From the NCBI GenBank assembly GCA_030762175.1, contig JAUJEO010000019.1, positions 4,284,001 to 4,348,000 on the forward strand: DNA of 64,000 nt. Reading direction: 5' to 3'. The notes under the pieces are model-generated. The model was given only the letters and a program-made list of their open reading frames with translations, had not been told where the DNA came from and made no database searches. This DNA comes from Metallyticus violacea. Taxonomy: Eukaryota; Arthropoda; Insecta; Mantodea; Metallyticidae. Position numbers and translations under genes: made by a program. Every line of letters starts with the position of its first letter. The first letter of the stretch is position 1. Shown piece after piece: positions 1 through 11,390 of the stretch.

Positions 1-1159
1 ATTAGAATCACTTTTTTTCGTTCTTATTTGAGATAACTGGTTCTCTTTCATTTTGCTAGTTTGATAGCTGTACAAAAGCATATTATACGGAAAGAATCTC
101 GAAAAGAATAAAATTTTTTTTCGAAGTTTGGAAACTTCATTAGAATCACTTTTTTCCGTTCTTATTTGAGATAACTGGTTCTCTTTCATTATACTTGTTT
201 GATAGCCTTAGAAAAGCATATTGTGCGGAAAGAATCTCGAAAAGAAAAAATATTTTTTTCGAAGTTTGGAAACTTCATTAGAATCACTTTTTTTCCGTTC
301 TTATTTGAGATAACCGGTTCTCTTTCATTATACTAGTTTGATAGCCTTAGAAAAGCATATAATGCGGAAAGAATCTCGAAAAGAAAAAAAATGATTTTCG
401 ATGGTTGGAAACTTCATTAGAATCACTTTTTTTCGGTTCTTATTTGAGATAACTGGTTCTCTTTCATTATACTAGTTTGATAGCCTTAGAAAAACATATT
501 ATGCGGTAAGAATCTCGAAAAGAAAAAAAAAATTTTTCGAAGGTTGGAAAGTTCATTAGAATCACTTTTTTTCCGTTCTTATTTGAGATAACTGGTTCTC
601 TTACATTATACTAGTTTGATAGCCTTAGAAAAGCATATTGTGCGGAAAGAATCTCGAAAAGAAAAAAATTTTTTTTCGAAGTTTGGAAACTTCATTAGAA
701 TCACTTTTTTTCCGTTCTTATTTGAGATAACTGGTTCTCTTGTATTATACTAGTTTGATAGCCTTAGAAAAGCATATAATGCGGAAAGAATCTCGAAAGG
801 AAAAAAAATTTTTTTCGATGGTTGGAAACTTCATTAGAATCAATTTTTTTCCATTCTAATTTGAGATAACTAGTTCTCTTTCATTATACTAGTTTGATAG
901 CCATAGAAAACCATAAAATGAAGAAAGATTCGCGAAAAGAAATGATTGATTTTGATGTTTGGAAACTTCATTAGAATGAATTTTTTTCCGTTCTTATTTG
1001 AGATATATGGTTCTCTTTCATTATACTAGTTTGATAGCCTTAGAAAAGCATATTATGCGGAAAGAATCTCGAAAAGAAAAAAAAATTTTTTCGAAGTTTT
1101 GAAACTTCATTAGAATCACTTTTTTTCCGTTCTTATTTAAGATAACTGGTTCTCTTTCA

Positions 1160-2500
1160 TTATACTAGTTTGATAGCCTTAGAAAAGCATATTATGCAGT
1201 AAGAATCTCGAAAGAAAAAAAATTTTTTTCGAAGTTTGGAAACTTCATTAGAATCAATTTTTTTCCATTCTTATTTGAGATAACTAGTTCTCTTTCATTA
1301 TACTAGTTTGATAGCCATAGAAAACCATAAAATGAAGAAAGATCCGCGAAAAGAAAAGATTTATTTTGATGGTTGGAAACTTCATTAGAATGAATTTTTT
1401 TCCGTTCTTATTTGAGATATATGGTTCTCTTTCATTATACTAGTTTGATAGCCTTAGAAAAGCATATTATGCGGAAAGAATCTCGAAAAGAAAAAAAAAA
1501 TTTTTCGAAGTTTTGAAACTTCATTAGAATCACTTTTTTTCCGTTCTTATTTGAGATAACTGGTTCTCTTTCATTATACTAGTTTGATAGTCTTAGGAAA
1601 GCATATTATGCAGTAAGAATCTCGAAAGAAAAAAAATTTTTTTCGAAGTTTGGAAAGTTCATTAGAATCACTTTTTTTCCGTTCTTATTTGAGATAACTG
1701 GTTCTCTTTCATTATACTAGTTTGATAGCCTTAGAAAAGCATATAATGCGGAAAGAATCTCGAAAGGAAAAAAAATTTTTTTGATGTTTTGAAATTCCTT
1801 ATGATTCAATTTTTGTCCATTCTTATTTGAGATAACTGGTTCTCTTTCATTATACTAGTTTGATAGCCTTAGAAAACCATAAAATGAAGAAAGATTCGCG
1901 AAAAGAAAATATTTATTTTGATGGTTGGAATCTTCATTAGAATCAATTTTTTTCCGTTCTTATTTGTGATATATGGTTCTCTTTCATTATACTATTTTGA
2001 TAGCCTTACAAAAGCATATTATGCGGAAATAATCTCGAAAAGAAAAAAATTTTTTTTCGAAGTTTTGAAACTTCATTAGAATCACTTTTTTTTCGTTCTT
2101 ATTTGAGATATATGGTTCTCTTTCATTATACTATTTTGATAGCCTTACAAAAGCATATTATGCGGAAAGAATCTCGAAAAGAAGAAAAATTTCTTTCGAA
2201 GTTTGGAAACTTCGTTAGAATCACTTTTTTTCCGTTCTTGTTTGAGATAACTGGTTCTCTTTCAATATACTAGTTTGATAGCTTCAGAAAAGCATATTAT
2301 GCGGAAAGAATCTCGAAAAGAAAAAAAATTTTTTTCGAAGTTCCGTTCTTATTTGAGATAACTGGTTCTCTTTCATTATACTAGTTTGATAGCCTCAGTA
2401 AAGCAAGCATATTATGCGCAAAGAATCTCGAAAAGAAAAAAAATTTTTTTCGAAGTTTGGAAACTTCGTTAGAATTACTTTTTTTCCGTTGTTATTTAAG
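1160..2500 (+). repeat. 1497-bp internal repeat of R1, first copy (~11-monomer period)
   Basis: Diagnostic runs recur 1495-1498 bp downstream: gcagtaagaatctcgaaag near 1195 and 2690, the caattttttt/ccattc monomer at 1244 and 2741, the F junction at 1773 and about 3280, aataatctcg near 2036 and 3527, and the truncated join at 2336 and 3834. Upstream of about 1150 and downstream of about 2500 the two copies differ in class. The period matches 11 monomers averaging about 136 bp. Confidence 0.85.
2336..2346 (+). repeat. Truncated monomer join (cgaag/ttccg)
   Basis: The dyad, the TTCGTTAGAATCAC start and most of the T run are missing: cgaag joins directly to ttccgttcttatttgag, a loss of about 28 bp. 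The same join is at 3834, 6027 and 7525, and it sits at the same place in each copy of the internal R1 repeat. It is followed each time by a second marker, gtaaagcaagcatatt, where AGCA is duplicated. It is an inherited micro-deletion useful for tracing copies. Confidence 0.88.
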
Positions 2501-2656
2501 ATAACTGGTTCTCTTTCATTATACTAATTAGATAGCCTCAGAAAAGCATATTATGCGCATAGAATCTCGAAAATAAAAAAATTTTTTTAGAACTTTGGAA
2601 ACTTCGTTAGAATCACTTTTTTTCCGTTCTTATTTGAGATAACTGGTTCTCTTTCA

Positions 2657-3998
2657 TTATACTAGTTTGATAGCCTTAGAAAAGCATATTATGCAGTAAG
2701 AATCTCGAAAGAAAAAAAATTTTTTTCGAAGTTTGGAAACTTCATTAGAATCAATTTTTTTCCATTCTTATTTGAGATAACTAGTTCTCTTTCATTATAC
2801 TAGTTCGATAGCCATAGAAAACCATAAAATGAAGAAAGATTCGCGAAAAGAAAAGATTTATTTTGATGGTTGGAAACTTCATTAGAATGAATTTTTTTCC
2901 GTTCTTATTTGAGATATATGGTTCTCTTTCATTATACTAGTTTGATAGCCTTAGAAAAGCATATTATGCGGAAAGAATCTCGAAAAGAAAAAAAAATTTT
3001 TCGAAGTTTTGAAACTTCATTAGAATCACTTTTTTTTCCGTTCTTATTTGAGATAACTGGTTCTCTTTCATTATACTAGTTTGATAGTTTTAGAAAAGCA
3101 TATAATGCAGTAGGAATCTCGAAAGAAAAAAAATTTTTTTCGAAGTTTGGAAAGTTCATTAGAATCACTTTTTTTCCGTTCTTATTTGAGATAACTGGTT
3201 CTCTTTCATTATACTAGTTTGATAGCCTTAGAAAAGCATATAAAGCAGAAAGACTCTCGAAAAGAAAAAAAATTTTTTTTGATGTTTTGAAATTCCTTAT
3301 GATTCAATTTTTGTCCATTCTTATTTGAGATAACTGGTTCTCTTTCATTATACTAGTTTGATAGCCTTTGAAAACCATAAAATGAAGAAAGATTCGCGAA
3401 AAGAAAATATTTATTTTGATGGTTGGAATCTTCATTAGAATCAATTTTTTTCCGTTCTTATTTGTGATATATGGTTCTCTTTCATTATACTATTTTGATA
3501 GCCTTACAAAAGCATATTATGCGGAAATAATCTCGAAAAGCAAAAAATTTTTTTTGGGGGTTTTGAAACTTCATTAGAATCACTTTTTTTTCGTTCTTAT
3601 TTGAGATATATGGTTCTCTTTCATTATACTATTTTGATAGCCTTACAAAAGCATATTATGCGGAAAGAATCTCGAAAAGAAGAAAAATTTTTTTCGAAGT
3701 TTGGAAACTTCGTTAGAATCACTTTTTTTCCGTTCTTGTTTGAGATAACTGGTTCTCTTTCAATATACTAGTTTGATAGCTTCAGAAAAGCATATTATGC
3801 GCAAAGAATCTCGAAAAGAAAAAAAATTTTTTTCGAAGTTCCGTTCTTATTTGAGATAACTGGTTCTCTTTCATTATACTAGTTTGATAGCCTCAGTAAA
3901 GCAAGCATATTGTGCGCAAAGAATCTCGAAAAGAAAAAAAATTTTTTTCGAAGATTGGAAACTTCGTTAGAATCACATTTTTTCCGTTCTTATTTGAG
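2657..3998 (+). repeat. 1497-bp internal repeat of R1, second copy
   Basis: This is the second member of the repeat that starts near 1160. Private changes include gatagttttag near 3085, the switch gcagtaggaatc near 3107, and a G5 run (ttttgggggttttg) near 3554 in place of cgaagttttg. The matching place in R1 copy 2 (near 7248) has a G4 run, so the G-run predates the 4.2 kb duplication and has since changed length by one. Beyond about 4000 the order changes to monomers with gccttaaaagagc. Confidence 0.85.
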
Positions 3999-4243
3999 AT
4001 AACTGGTTCTCTTTCATTATACTAGTTTGATAGCCTTAAAAGAGCATATTGTGCGGAAAGAATCTCGAAAAGAAAAAAATTTTTTTCCAAGTTTGGAAAC
4101 TTCATTAGAATCACTTTTTTTCCGTTCTTATTTGAGATATATGGTTCTCTTTCATTATACAATTTTGATAGCCTTACAAAAGCATATTATGCGGAAAGAA
4201 TCTTGAAAAAAAAAAAAATTTTTTTCGAAGGTTTGGAAACTTC

Positions 4244-7200
4244 ATTAGAATCACTTTTTTTCGTTCTTATTTGAGATAACTGGTTCTCTTTCATTTTGCT
4301 AGTTTGATAGCTGTACAAAAGCATATTATACGGAAAGAATCTCGAAAAGAATAAAATTTTTTTTCGAAGTTTGGAAACTTCATTAGAATCACTTTTTTCC
4401 GTTCTTATTTGAGATAACTGGTTCTCTTTCATTATACTTGTTTGATAGCCTTAGAAAAGCATATTGTGCGGAAAGAATCTCGAAAAGAAAAAATATTTTT
4501 TTCGAAGTTTGGAAACTTCATTAGAATCACTTTTTTTCCGTTCTTATTTGAGATAACCGGTTCTCTTTCATTATACTAGTTTGATAGCCTTAGAAAAGCA
4601 TATAATGCGGAAAGAATCTCGAAAAGAAAAAAAATGATTTTCGATGGTTGGAAACTTCATTAGAATCACTTTTTTTCGGTTCTTATTTGAGATAACTGGT
4701 TCTCTTTCATTATACTAGTTTGATAGCCTTAGAAAAACATATTATGCGGTAAGAATCTCGAAAAGAAAAAAAAAATTTTTCGAAGGTTGGAAAGTTCATT
4801 AGAATCACTTTTTTTCCGTTCTTATTTGAGATAACTGGTTCTCTTACATTATACTAGTTTGATAGCCTTAGAAAAGCATATTGTGCGGAAAGAATCTCGA
4901 AAAGAAAAAAAATTTTTTTCGAAGTTTGGAAACTTCATTAGAATCACTTTTTTTCCGTTCTTATTTGAGATAACTGGTTCTCTTGTATTATACTAGTTTG
5001 ATAGCCTTAGAAAAGCATATAATGCGGAAAGAATCTCGAAAGGAAAAAAAAATTTTTTCGATGGTTGGAAACTTCATTAGAATCAATTTTTTTCCATTCT
5101 TATTTGAGATAACTAGTTCTCTTTCATTATACTAGTTTGATAGCCATAGAATACCATAAAATGAAGAAAGATTCGCGAAAAGAAATGATTGATTTTGATG
5201 TTTGGAAACTTCATTAGAATGAATTTTTTTCCGTTCTTATTTGAGATATATGGTTCTCTTTCATTATACTAGTTTGATAGCCTTAGAAAAGCATATTATG
5301 CGGAAAGAATCTCGAAAAGAAAAAAAAATTTTTTCGAAGTTTTGAAACTTCATTAGAATCACTTTTTATCCGTTCTTATTTAAGATAACTGGTTCTCTTT
5401 CATTATACTAGTTTGATAGCCTTAGAAAAGCATATTATGCAGTAAGAATCTCGAAAGAAAAAAAATTTTTTTCGAAGTTTGGAAACTTCATTAGAATCAA
5501 TTTTTTTCCATTCTTATTTGAGATAACTAGTTCTCTTTCATTATACTAGTTTGATAGCCATAGAAAACCATAAAATGAAGAAAGATCCGCGAAAAGAAAA
5601 GATTTATTTTGATGGTTGGAAACTTCATTAGAATGAATTTTTTTCCGTTCTTATTTGAGATATATGGTTCTCTTTCATTATACTAGTTTGATAGCCTTAG
5701 AAAAGCATATTATGCGGAAAGAATCTCGAAAAGAAAAAAAAAAATTTTCGAAGTTTTGAAACTTCATTAGAATCACTTTTTTTCCGTTCTTATTTGAGAT
5801 ATATGGTTCTCTTTCATTATACTATTTTGATAGCCTTACAAAAGCATATTATGCGGAAAGAATCTCGAAAAGAAGAAAATTTTTTTTCGAAGTTTGGAAA
5901 CTTCGTTAGAATCACTTTTTTTCCGTTCTTGTTTGAGATAACTGGTTCTCTTTCAATATACTAGTTTGATAGCTTCAGAAAAGCATATTATGGGGAAAGA
6001 ATCTCGAAAAGAAAAAAAATTTTTTTCGAAGTTCCGTTCTTATTTGAGATAACTGGTTCTCTTTCATTATACTAGTTTGATAGCCTCAGTAAAGCAAGCA
6101 TATTATGCGCAAAGAATCTCGAAAAGAAAAAAAATTTTTTTCGAAGTTTGGAAACTTCGTTAGAATTACTTTTTTTCCGTTCTTATTTGAGATAACTGGT
6201 TCTCTTTCATTATACTAATTAGATAGCCTCAGAAAAGCATATTATGCGCATAGAATCTCGAAAATAAAAAAATTTTTTTAGAACTTTGGAAACTTCGTTA
6301 GAATCACTTTTTTTCCGTTCTTATTTGAGATAACTGGTTCTCTTTCATTATACTAGTTTGATAGCCTTAGAAAAGCATATTATGCAGTAAGAATCTCGAA
6401 AGAAAAAAAATTTTTTTCGAAGTTTGGAAACTTCATTAGAATCAATTTTTTTCCATTCTTATTTGAGATAACTAGTTCTCTTTCATTATACTAGTTTGAT
6501 AGCCATAGAAAACCATAAAATGAAGAAAGATTCGCGAAAAGAAAAGATTTATTTTGATGGTTGGAAACTTCATTAGAATGAATTTTTTTCCGTTCTTATT
6601 TGAGATATATGGTTCTCTTTCATTAAACTAGTTTGATAGCCTTAGAAAAGCATATTATGCGGAAAGAATCTCGAAAAGAAAAAAAAAATTTTTCGAAGTT
6701 TTGAAACTTCATTAGAATCACTTTTTTTTCCGTTCTTATTTGAGATAACTGGTTCTCTTTCATTATACTAGTTTGATAGTCTTAGAAAAGCATATAATGC
6801 AGTAGGAATCTCGAAAGAAAAAAAATTTTTTTCGAAGTTTGGAAAGTTCATTAGAATCACTTTTTTTCCGTTCTTATTTGAGATAACTGGTTCTCTTTCA
6901 TTATACTAGTTTGATAGCCTTAGAAAAGCATATAAAGCAGAAAGACTCTCGAAAAGAAAAAAAATTTTTTTTGATGTTTTGAAATTCCTTATGATTCAAT
7001 TTTTGTCCATTCTTATTTGAGATAACTGGTTCTCTTTCATTATACTAGTTTGATAGCCTTTGAAAACCATAAAATGAAGAAAGATTCGCGAAAAGAAAAT
7101 ATTTATTTTGATGGTTGGAATCTTCATTAGAATCAATTTTTTTCCGTTCTTATTTGTGATATATGGTTCTCTTTCATTATACTATTTTGATAGCCTTACA

Positions 7201-7812
7201 AAAGCATATTATGCGGAAATAATCTCGAAAAGCAAAAAATTTTTTTTGGGGTTTTGAAACTTCATTAGAATCACTTTTTTTTCGTTCTTATTTGCGATAT
7301 ATGGTTCTCTTTCATTATACTATTTTGATAGCCTTACAAAAGCATATTATGCGGAAAGAATCTCGAAAAGAAGAAAAATTTTTTTCGAAGTTTGGAAACT
7401 TCGTTAGAATCACTTTTTTTCCGTTCTTGTTTGAGATAACTGGTTCTCTTTCAATATACTAGTTTGATAGCTTCAGAAAAGCATATTATGCGCAAAGAAT
7501 CTCGAAAAGAAAAAAAATTTTTTTCGAAGTTCCGTTCTTATTTGAGATAACTGGTTCTCTTTCATTATACTAGTTTGATAGCCTCAGTAAAGCAAGCATA
7601 TTATGCGCAAAGAATCTCGAAAAGAAAAAAAATTTTTTTCTAAGATTGGAAACTTCGTTAGAATCACTTTTTTTCCGTTCTTATTTGAGATAACTGGTTC
7701 TCTTTCATTATACTAGTTTAATAGCCTTAAAAGAGCATATTGTGCGGAAAGAATCTCGAAAAGAAAAAAATTTTTTTCCAAGTTTGGAAACTTCATTAGA
7801 ATCACTTTTTTT
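4244..7812 (+). repeat. Higher-order unit R1, copy 2, with a 552-bp deletion
   Basis: It matches copy 1 at offset 4243 up to about 5790 and at offset 3691 afterwards, for example ttcttgtttgag at 2235 and 5926. The 552-bp difference is four monomers. The switch lies within gttcttatttgagata at 5786-5802. Either copy 2 lost four monomers or copy 1 gained them. The match ends near 7812, where ccgttc becomes cccttc and a different monomer order begins. Differences between copies are sparse substitutions and shifted A/T tract boundaries. Confidence 0.85.
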
Positions 7813-9035
7813 CCCTTCTTATTTGAGATAACTGGTTCTCTTTCATTATACTAGTTTGATAGCCTTAGAAAAGCATATACTGCGGAAAGAATCTCGAAAA
7901 GAAAAAAAATTTTTTCGAAGTTTGGAAACTTCATTAGAATCACTTTTTTTCCGTTCTTATTTGAGATAACTGGTTCTCTTTCATTTTGCTAGTTTGATAG
8001 GTGTAGAAAAGCATTTTATGCGGAAAGAATCTCGAAAAGAAAAAAAAATTTTTTTCAAAGTTTGGAAACTTCGTTAGAATCACTTTTTTCCGTTCTTATT
8101 TGAGATAACTGGTTCTCTTTCATTATACAGGTTTGATAGCCTCAGAAGAGCATATTATGCGCAAAGAATCTCGAAAAGAAAAAAATTTTTTTTCGTAGTT
8201 TGGAAACTTGGTTAGAATCACTTTTTTTCCGTTCTTATTTGATATAACTGGTTCTCTTTCATTATACTAGTTTGATAGCCTCAGTAAAGCATATTATGCA
8301 CAAAGAATCTCGAAAAGAAAAAAATTTTTTTCGAAGTTTGGAAACTTCGTTAGAATCACTTTTTTTCCGTTCTTATTTGAAAGTTTGGAAACTTCGTTTG
8401 AATAACATTTTTTCCGTTCTTATTTGAGATAACTGGTTCTCTTTCATTATACTAGTTTGATAGCCTCAGTAAAGCATATTATGCGCAAAGAATCTCGAAA
8501 AGAAAAAAAAAATTTTTCGAAGTTTGGAAACGTCGTTTGAATCACTTTTTTCCGTTCTTATTTGAGATAACTGGTTCTCTTTCATTATACTAGTTTGATA
8601 GCCTCAGAAAAGCATATTATGCGCAAAGAATCTCGAAAAGAAAACAAATTTTTTTCAAAACTTGGAAACTTCGTTAGAATCACTTTTTTTCCGTTCTTGT
8701 TTGAGATAACTGGTTCTCTTTCATTATACTAGTTTGATAGCCTCAGAGAAGCATATTATGCGCAAAGAATCTCGAAAAGAAGAAAAAATTTTTTCGAAGT
8801 ATGGAAACTTCGTTAGAATCACTTTTTTTCCGTTCTTGTTTGAGATAACTGGTTCTGTTTCATTATACTAGTTTGATAGCCTCAGAAAAGCATATTATGC
8901 GCAAAAAATCACGAAAAGAAAAAAAATTTTTTTCTATGTTTGGAAACTTCGTTAGAATCACTTTTTTTCCGTTCTTATTTGAGATAACTGGTTCTCTTTC
9001 ATTATACTTGTTTGATAGCCTCAGTAAAGCATATT
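7813..9035 (+). repeat. Class B-rich segment
   Basis: After three class A/D-like monomers (gcatatactgcgg near 7875, gataggtgtag near 7996) the segment is mostly class B, with gcctcag, gcgcaaag and cttcgttag. The same order (cccttc, gcatatactgcgg, gataggtgtag, gcctcagaagagc) returns near 39016, 40550 and 44312, so this segment is an older relative of the 5296-bp unit. Single-copy variants include aacgtcgtttgaatc near 8530 and gaagtatgg near 8797. No gene is seen. Confidence 0.82.
8339..8425 (+). repeat. Partial monomer duplication (~55 bp)
   Basis: At 8380/8381 the text runs ttcttatttga and then directly aagtttggaaacttcg, so the second monomer starts before the first is complete. Only the first third of a monomer is repeated: dyad, cttcgttag, T run, ttcttattt. 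The following copy differs slightly (cgtttgaataacatttt), so this is not a perfect recent slip. It is one of the few breaks in the monomer frame in the window. Confidence 0.85.
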
Positions 9036-11390
9036 ATGCGCAAAGAATCTCGAAAAGAAAAAAAATTTTTTTCGAAGTTTGGAAACTTCGTTAGAATCAC
9101 TTTTTTTCCTTTCTTATTTGAGATAACTGGTTCTCTTTCATTATACTAGTTTGAAAGCCTCAGAAAAGCATATTATGCGCAAAGAACCTCGAAAAAAAAA
9201 AAATTTTTTTTCGAAGTTTGGATACTTCATTTGAATCACTTTTTTTTAGTTCTTATTTAAGATAACTGGTTCTCTTTCATTATACTAGTTTGATAGCCTC
9301 AGTAAAGCAATTTATGCGCAAAGAATCTCGAAATGAAAAAAAAATTTTTTCGAAGTTTGGAAACTTCGTTAGAATCATTTTTTTTCCGTTCTTATTTGAG
9401 ATAACTGGTTCTCTTTCATTATACTAATTAGATAGCCTCAGAAAAGCATATCACGCGCATAGAATCTCGAAAATGAAAAAATTTTTTTAGAACTTTGGAA
9501 ACTTCGTTAGAATCACTTTATTTCCGTTCTTATTTGAGATAACTGGTTCTCCTTCATTATACTAGTTTGATAGCCTCAGAAAAGCATATTATGCGCAAAG
9601 AATCTCGAAATGAAAAAATTTTTTTTTCGAAGTTTGGAAACTTCCTTAGAATCACTTTTTTTCCATTCTTATTTGAGATAACTGGTTCTCTTACATTATA
9701 CTAGTTTGATTGCCATAGAAAACCATAAAATGGAGAAAGATTCGCTAAAAGAAAAGATTAATTTCGATGGTTGGAAACTTCGTTAAAATCACTTTTTTTC
9801 TTTCTTATTTGAGAAAACTTGTTCTCTTTCATTTTCCTAGTTTGATAGCTGTAGAAAAGCATACTATGCGGAAAGAATCTCGAAAAGAAAAAAAATTTTT
9901 TCGAAGGTTGGAAAATCCAGGAGAATCAATTTTTTTCCGTTCTTATTTGAGATAACTGGTTCTCTTTCATTATACTAGTTTGATAGACTTAGAAAAGCAT
10001 ATTATGCGGAAAGAATCTCGAAAAGAATAAAAAAAATTTTCGAAGTTTGGAAACTTCATTAGAATCACTTTTTTCCGTTCCTATTTGAGATAACTGGTTC
10101 TCTTTCATTATACTAGTTTGATAGCCTTAGAAAAGCATATAATGCGGATAGAATCTCGAAAAGAAAAAAATTTTTTTTTGATGCTTTGAAAATACATATT
10201 AATCAATTTTTTCCCATTCTTATTTGAGATTACTCGTTCTCTTTCATTATACTAGTTTGATAGCCTTAGAAAAGCATATTGTGCAGAAAGAATCTCGAAA
10301 AGAAAAAATATTTTTTTCGAAGTTTGGAAACTTCATTACAATCACTTTTTTTTCCGTTCTTATTTGAGATAACTGGTTTTCTTTCACTTTGCTAGTTTGA
10401 TAGCTGTAGAAAAGCATATTATGCGGAAAGAATCTCGAAAAGAAAAAAAAAAATTTTTTCGAAGTTTGGAAACTTCATTAGAATCACTTTTTTTCCGTTC
10501 TTATTTTAGATAACTGGTTCTCTTTCATTATACTAGTTTGAGAGCCTTAGAAAAGCATATAATGCGGATAGAATCTCGAAAAGAAAAAAAATTTTTTTTG
10601 GTTGTTTTGAAAATCCTTATGAATCAATTTTTTTCAATTCTTATTTGAGATTACTGGTTCTCTTTCATTATACTAATTTGTTAGCCATAGAAAACCATAA
10701 AATGAAGAAAGATTCGCGAAAAGAAAAGATTTACTTCGATGGTTGGAATCTTCATTAGAATCAATTTTTTTCCATTCTTATTTGAGATAACTTGTACTCT
10801 TTCATTATACTAGTTTGATAGCCATAGAAAACCATAAAATGAAGAAAGATTCGCGAAAAGAAAAGATTTATTTCGATGGTTGGAAACTTCATTAGAATCA
10901 CTTTTTTCCGTTCTTAATTGATATAACTGGTTCTCTTTAATTTTCCTAGTTTGATAGCTGTAGAAAAGCATATTATGCAAAAAGAATCTCGAAAAGAAAA
11001 AAAATTTTTTTCAAAGTTTGGAAACATCATTAGTAGCACTTTTTTTCCGTTCTTATTAAAGATAACTGGTTCTCTTTCATTATACTAGTTTGATAGCCGT
11101 AGAAAATCATATTATGCGGAAAGAATCTCGAAATGAAAAAAAATTTTTTTCGAAGTTTGGAAACTTCATTAGAATCACCTTTTTCCGTTCTTATTTGAGA
11201 TAACTAGTTCTCTTTCATTATACTAGTTTGATAGCCTTAGAAAAGCATATAATGCGGAAAGAATCTAGCAAAGAAAAAAATTTTTTTTTGATGTTTTGAA
11301 ATTCCTTATGATTCAATTTTTTTCCATTCTTATTTGAGATAAGTGGTTCTCTTTCATTATACTAGTTTGATAGCCTTAGAAAAGCATATT
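9036..11390 (+). repeat. Module M2, copy 1 (2355 bp)
   Basis: It pairs with the next block at offset 2355 (ctttcttatttgag near 9109 and 11464; gtttgaaagcctcag near 9150 and 11505) and then at offset 2218 (aaatggagaaagattcgct near 9728 and 11946). The 137-bp change is one monomer, the one with actaattagat and catatcacgcgc near 9425, which copy 2 lacks. The block ends in a chimeric monomer near 11370-11400, with gccttag on the left and gcgcaaag on the right. This is what a tandem duplication junction should look like. Confidence 0.85.

Larger units (their letters stand above)
1..4243 (+). repeat. Higher-order unit R1, copy 1 (~31 monomers)
   Basis: The text from base 1 (class D-like monomer with gctgtacaaaag, tatacgg and gaataaaa) recurs from 4244 at an exact offset of 4243 bp through about base 1550. 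Shared private variants include aaaaaaaatgatttt near 387 and 4630, gaaatgattgatttt near 938 and 5180, and gatccgcg at 1341 and 5584. The unit holds a 1497-bp internal repeat. A monomer order much like its start is also found near 14760, 24530, 26880, 34310, 53575 and 58800, so R1 is part of the wider family. No gene is seen. Confidence 0.88.

Noticed and set aside
341..366. Bacterial promoter-like pair TTGATA ... TATAAT in monomers with gcatataatgcgg
   Set aside because: The spacing is about 14 bp instead of about 17, the motif occurs wherever this monomer variant occurs, and no gene follows. It is expected by chance in AT-rich DNA.
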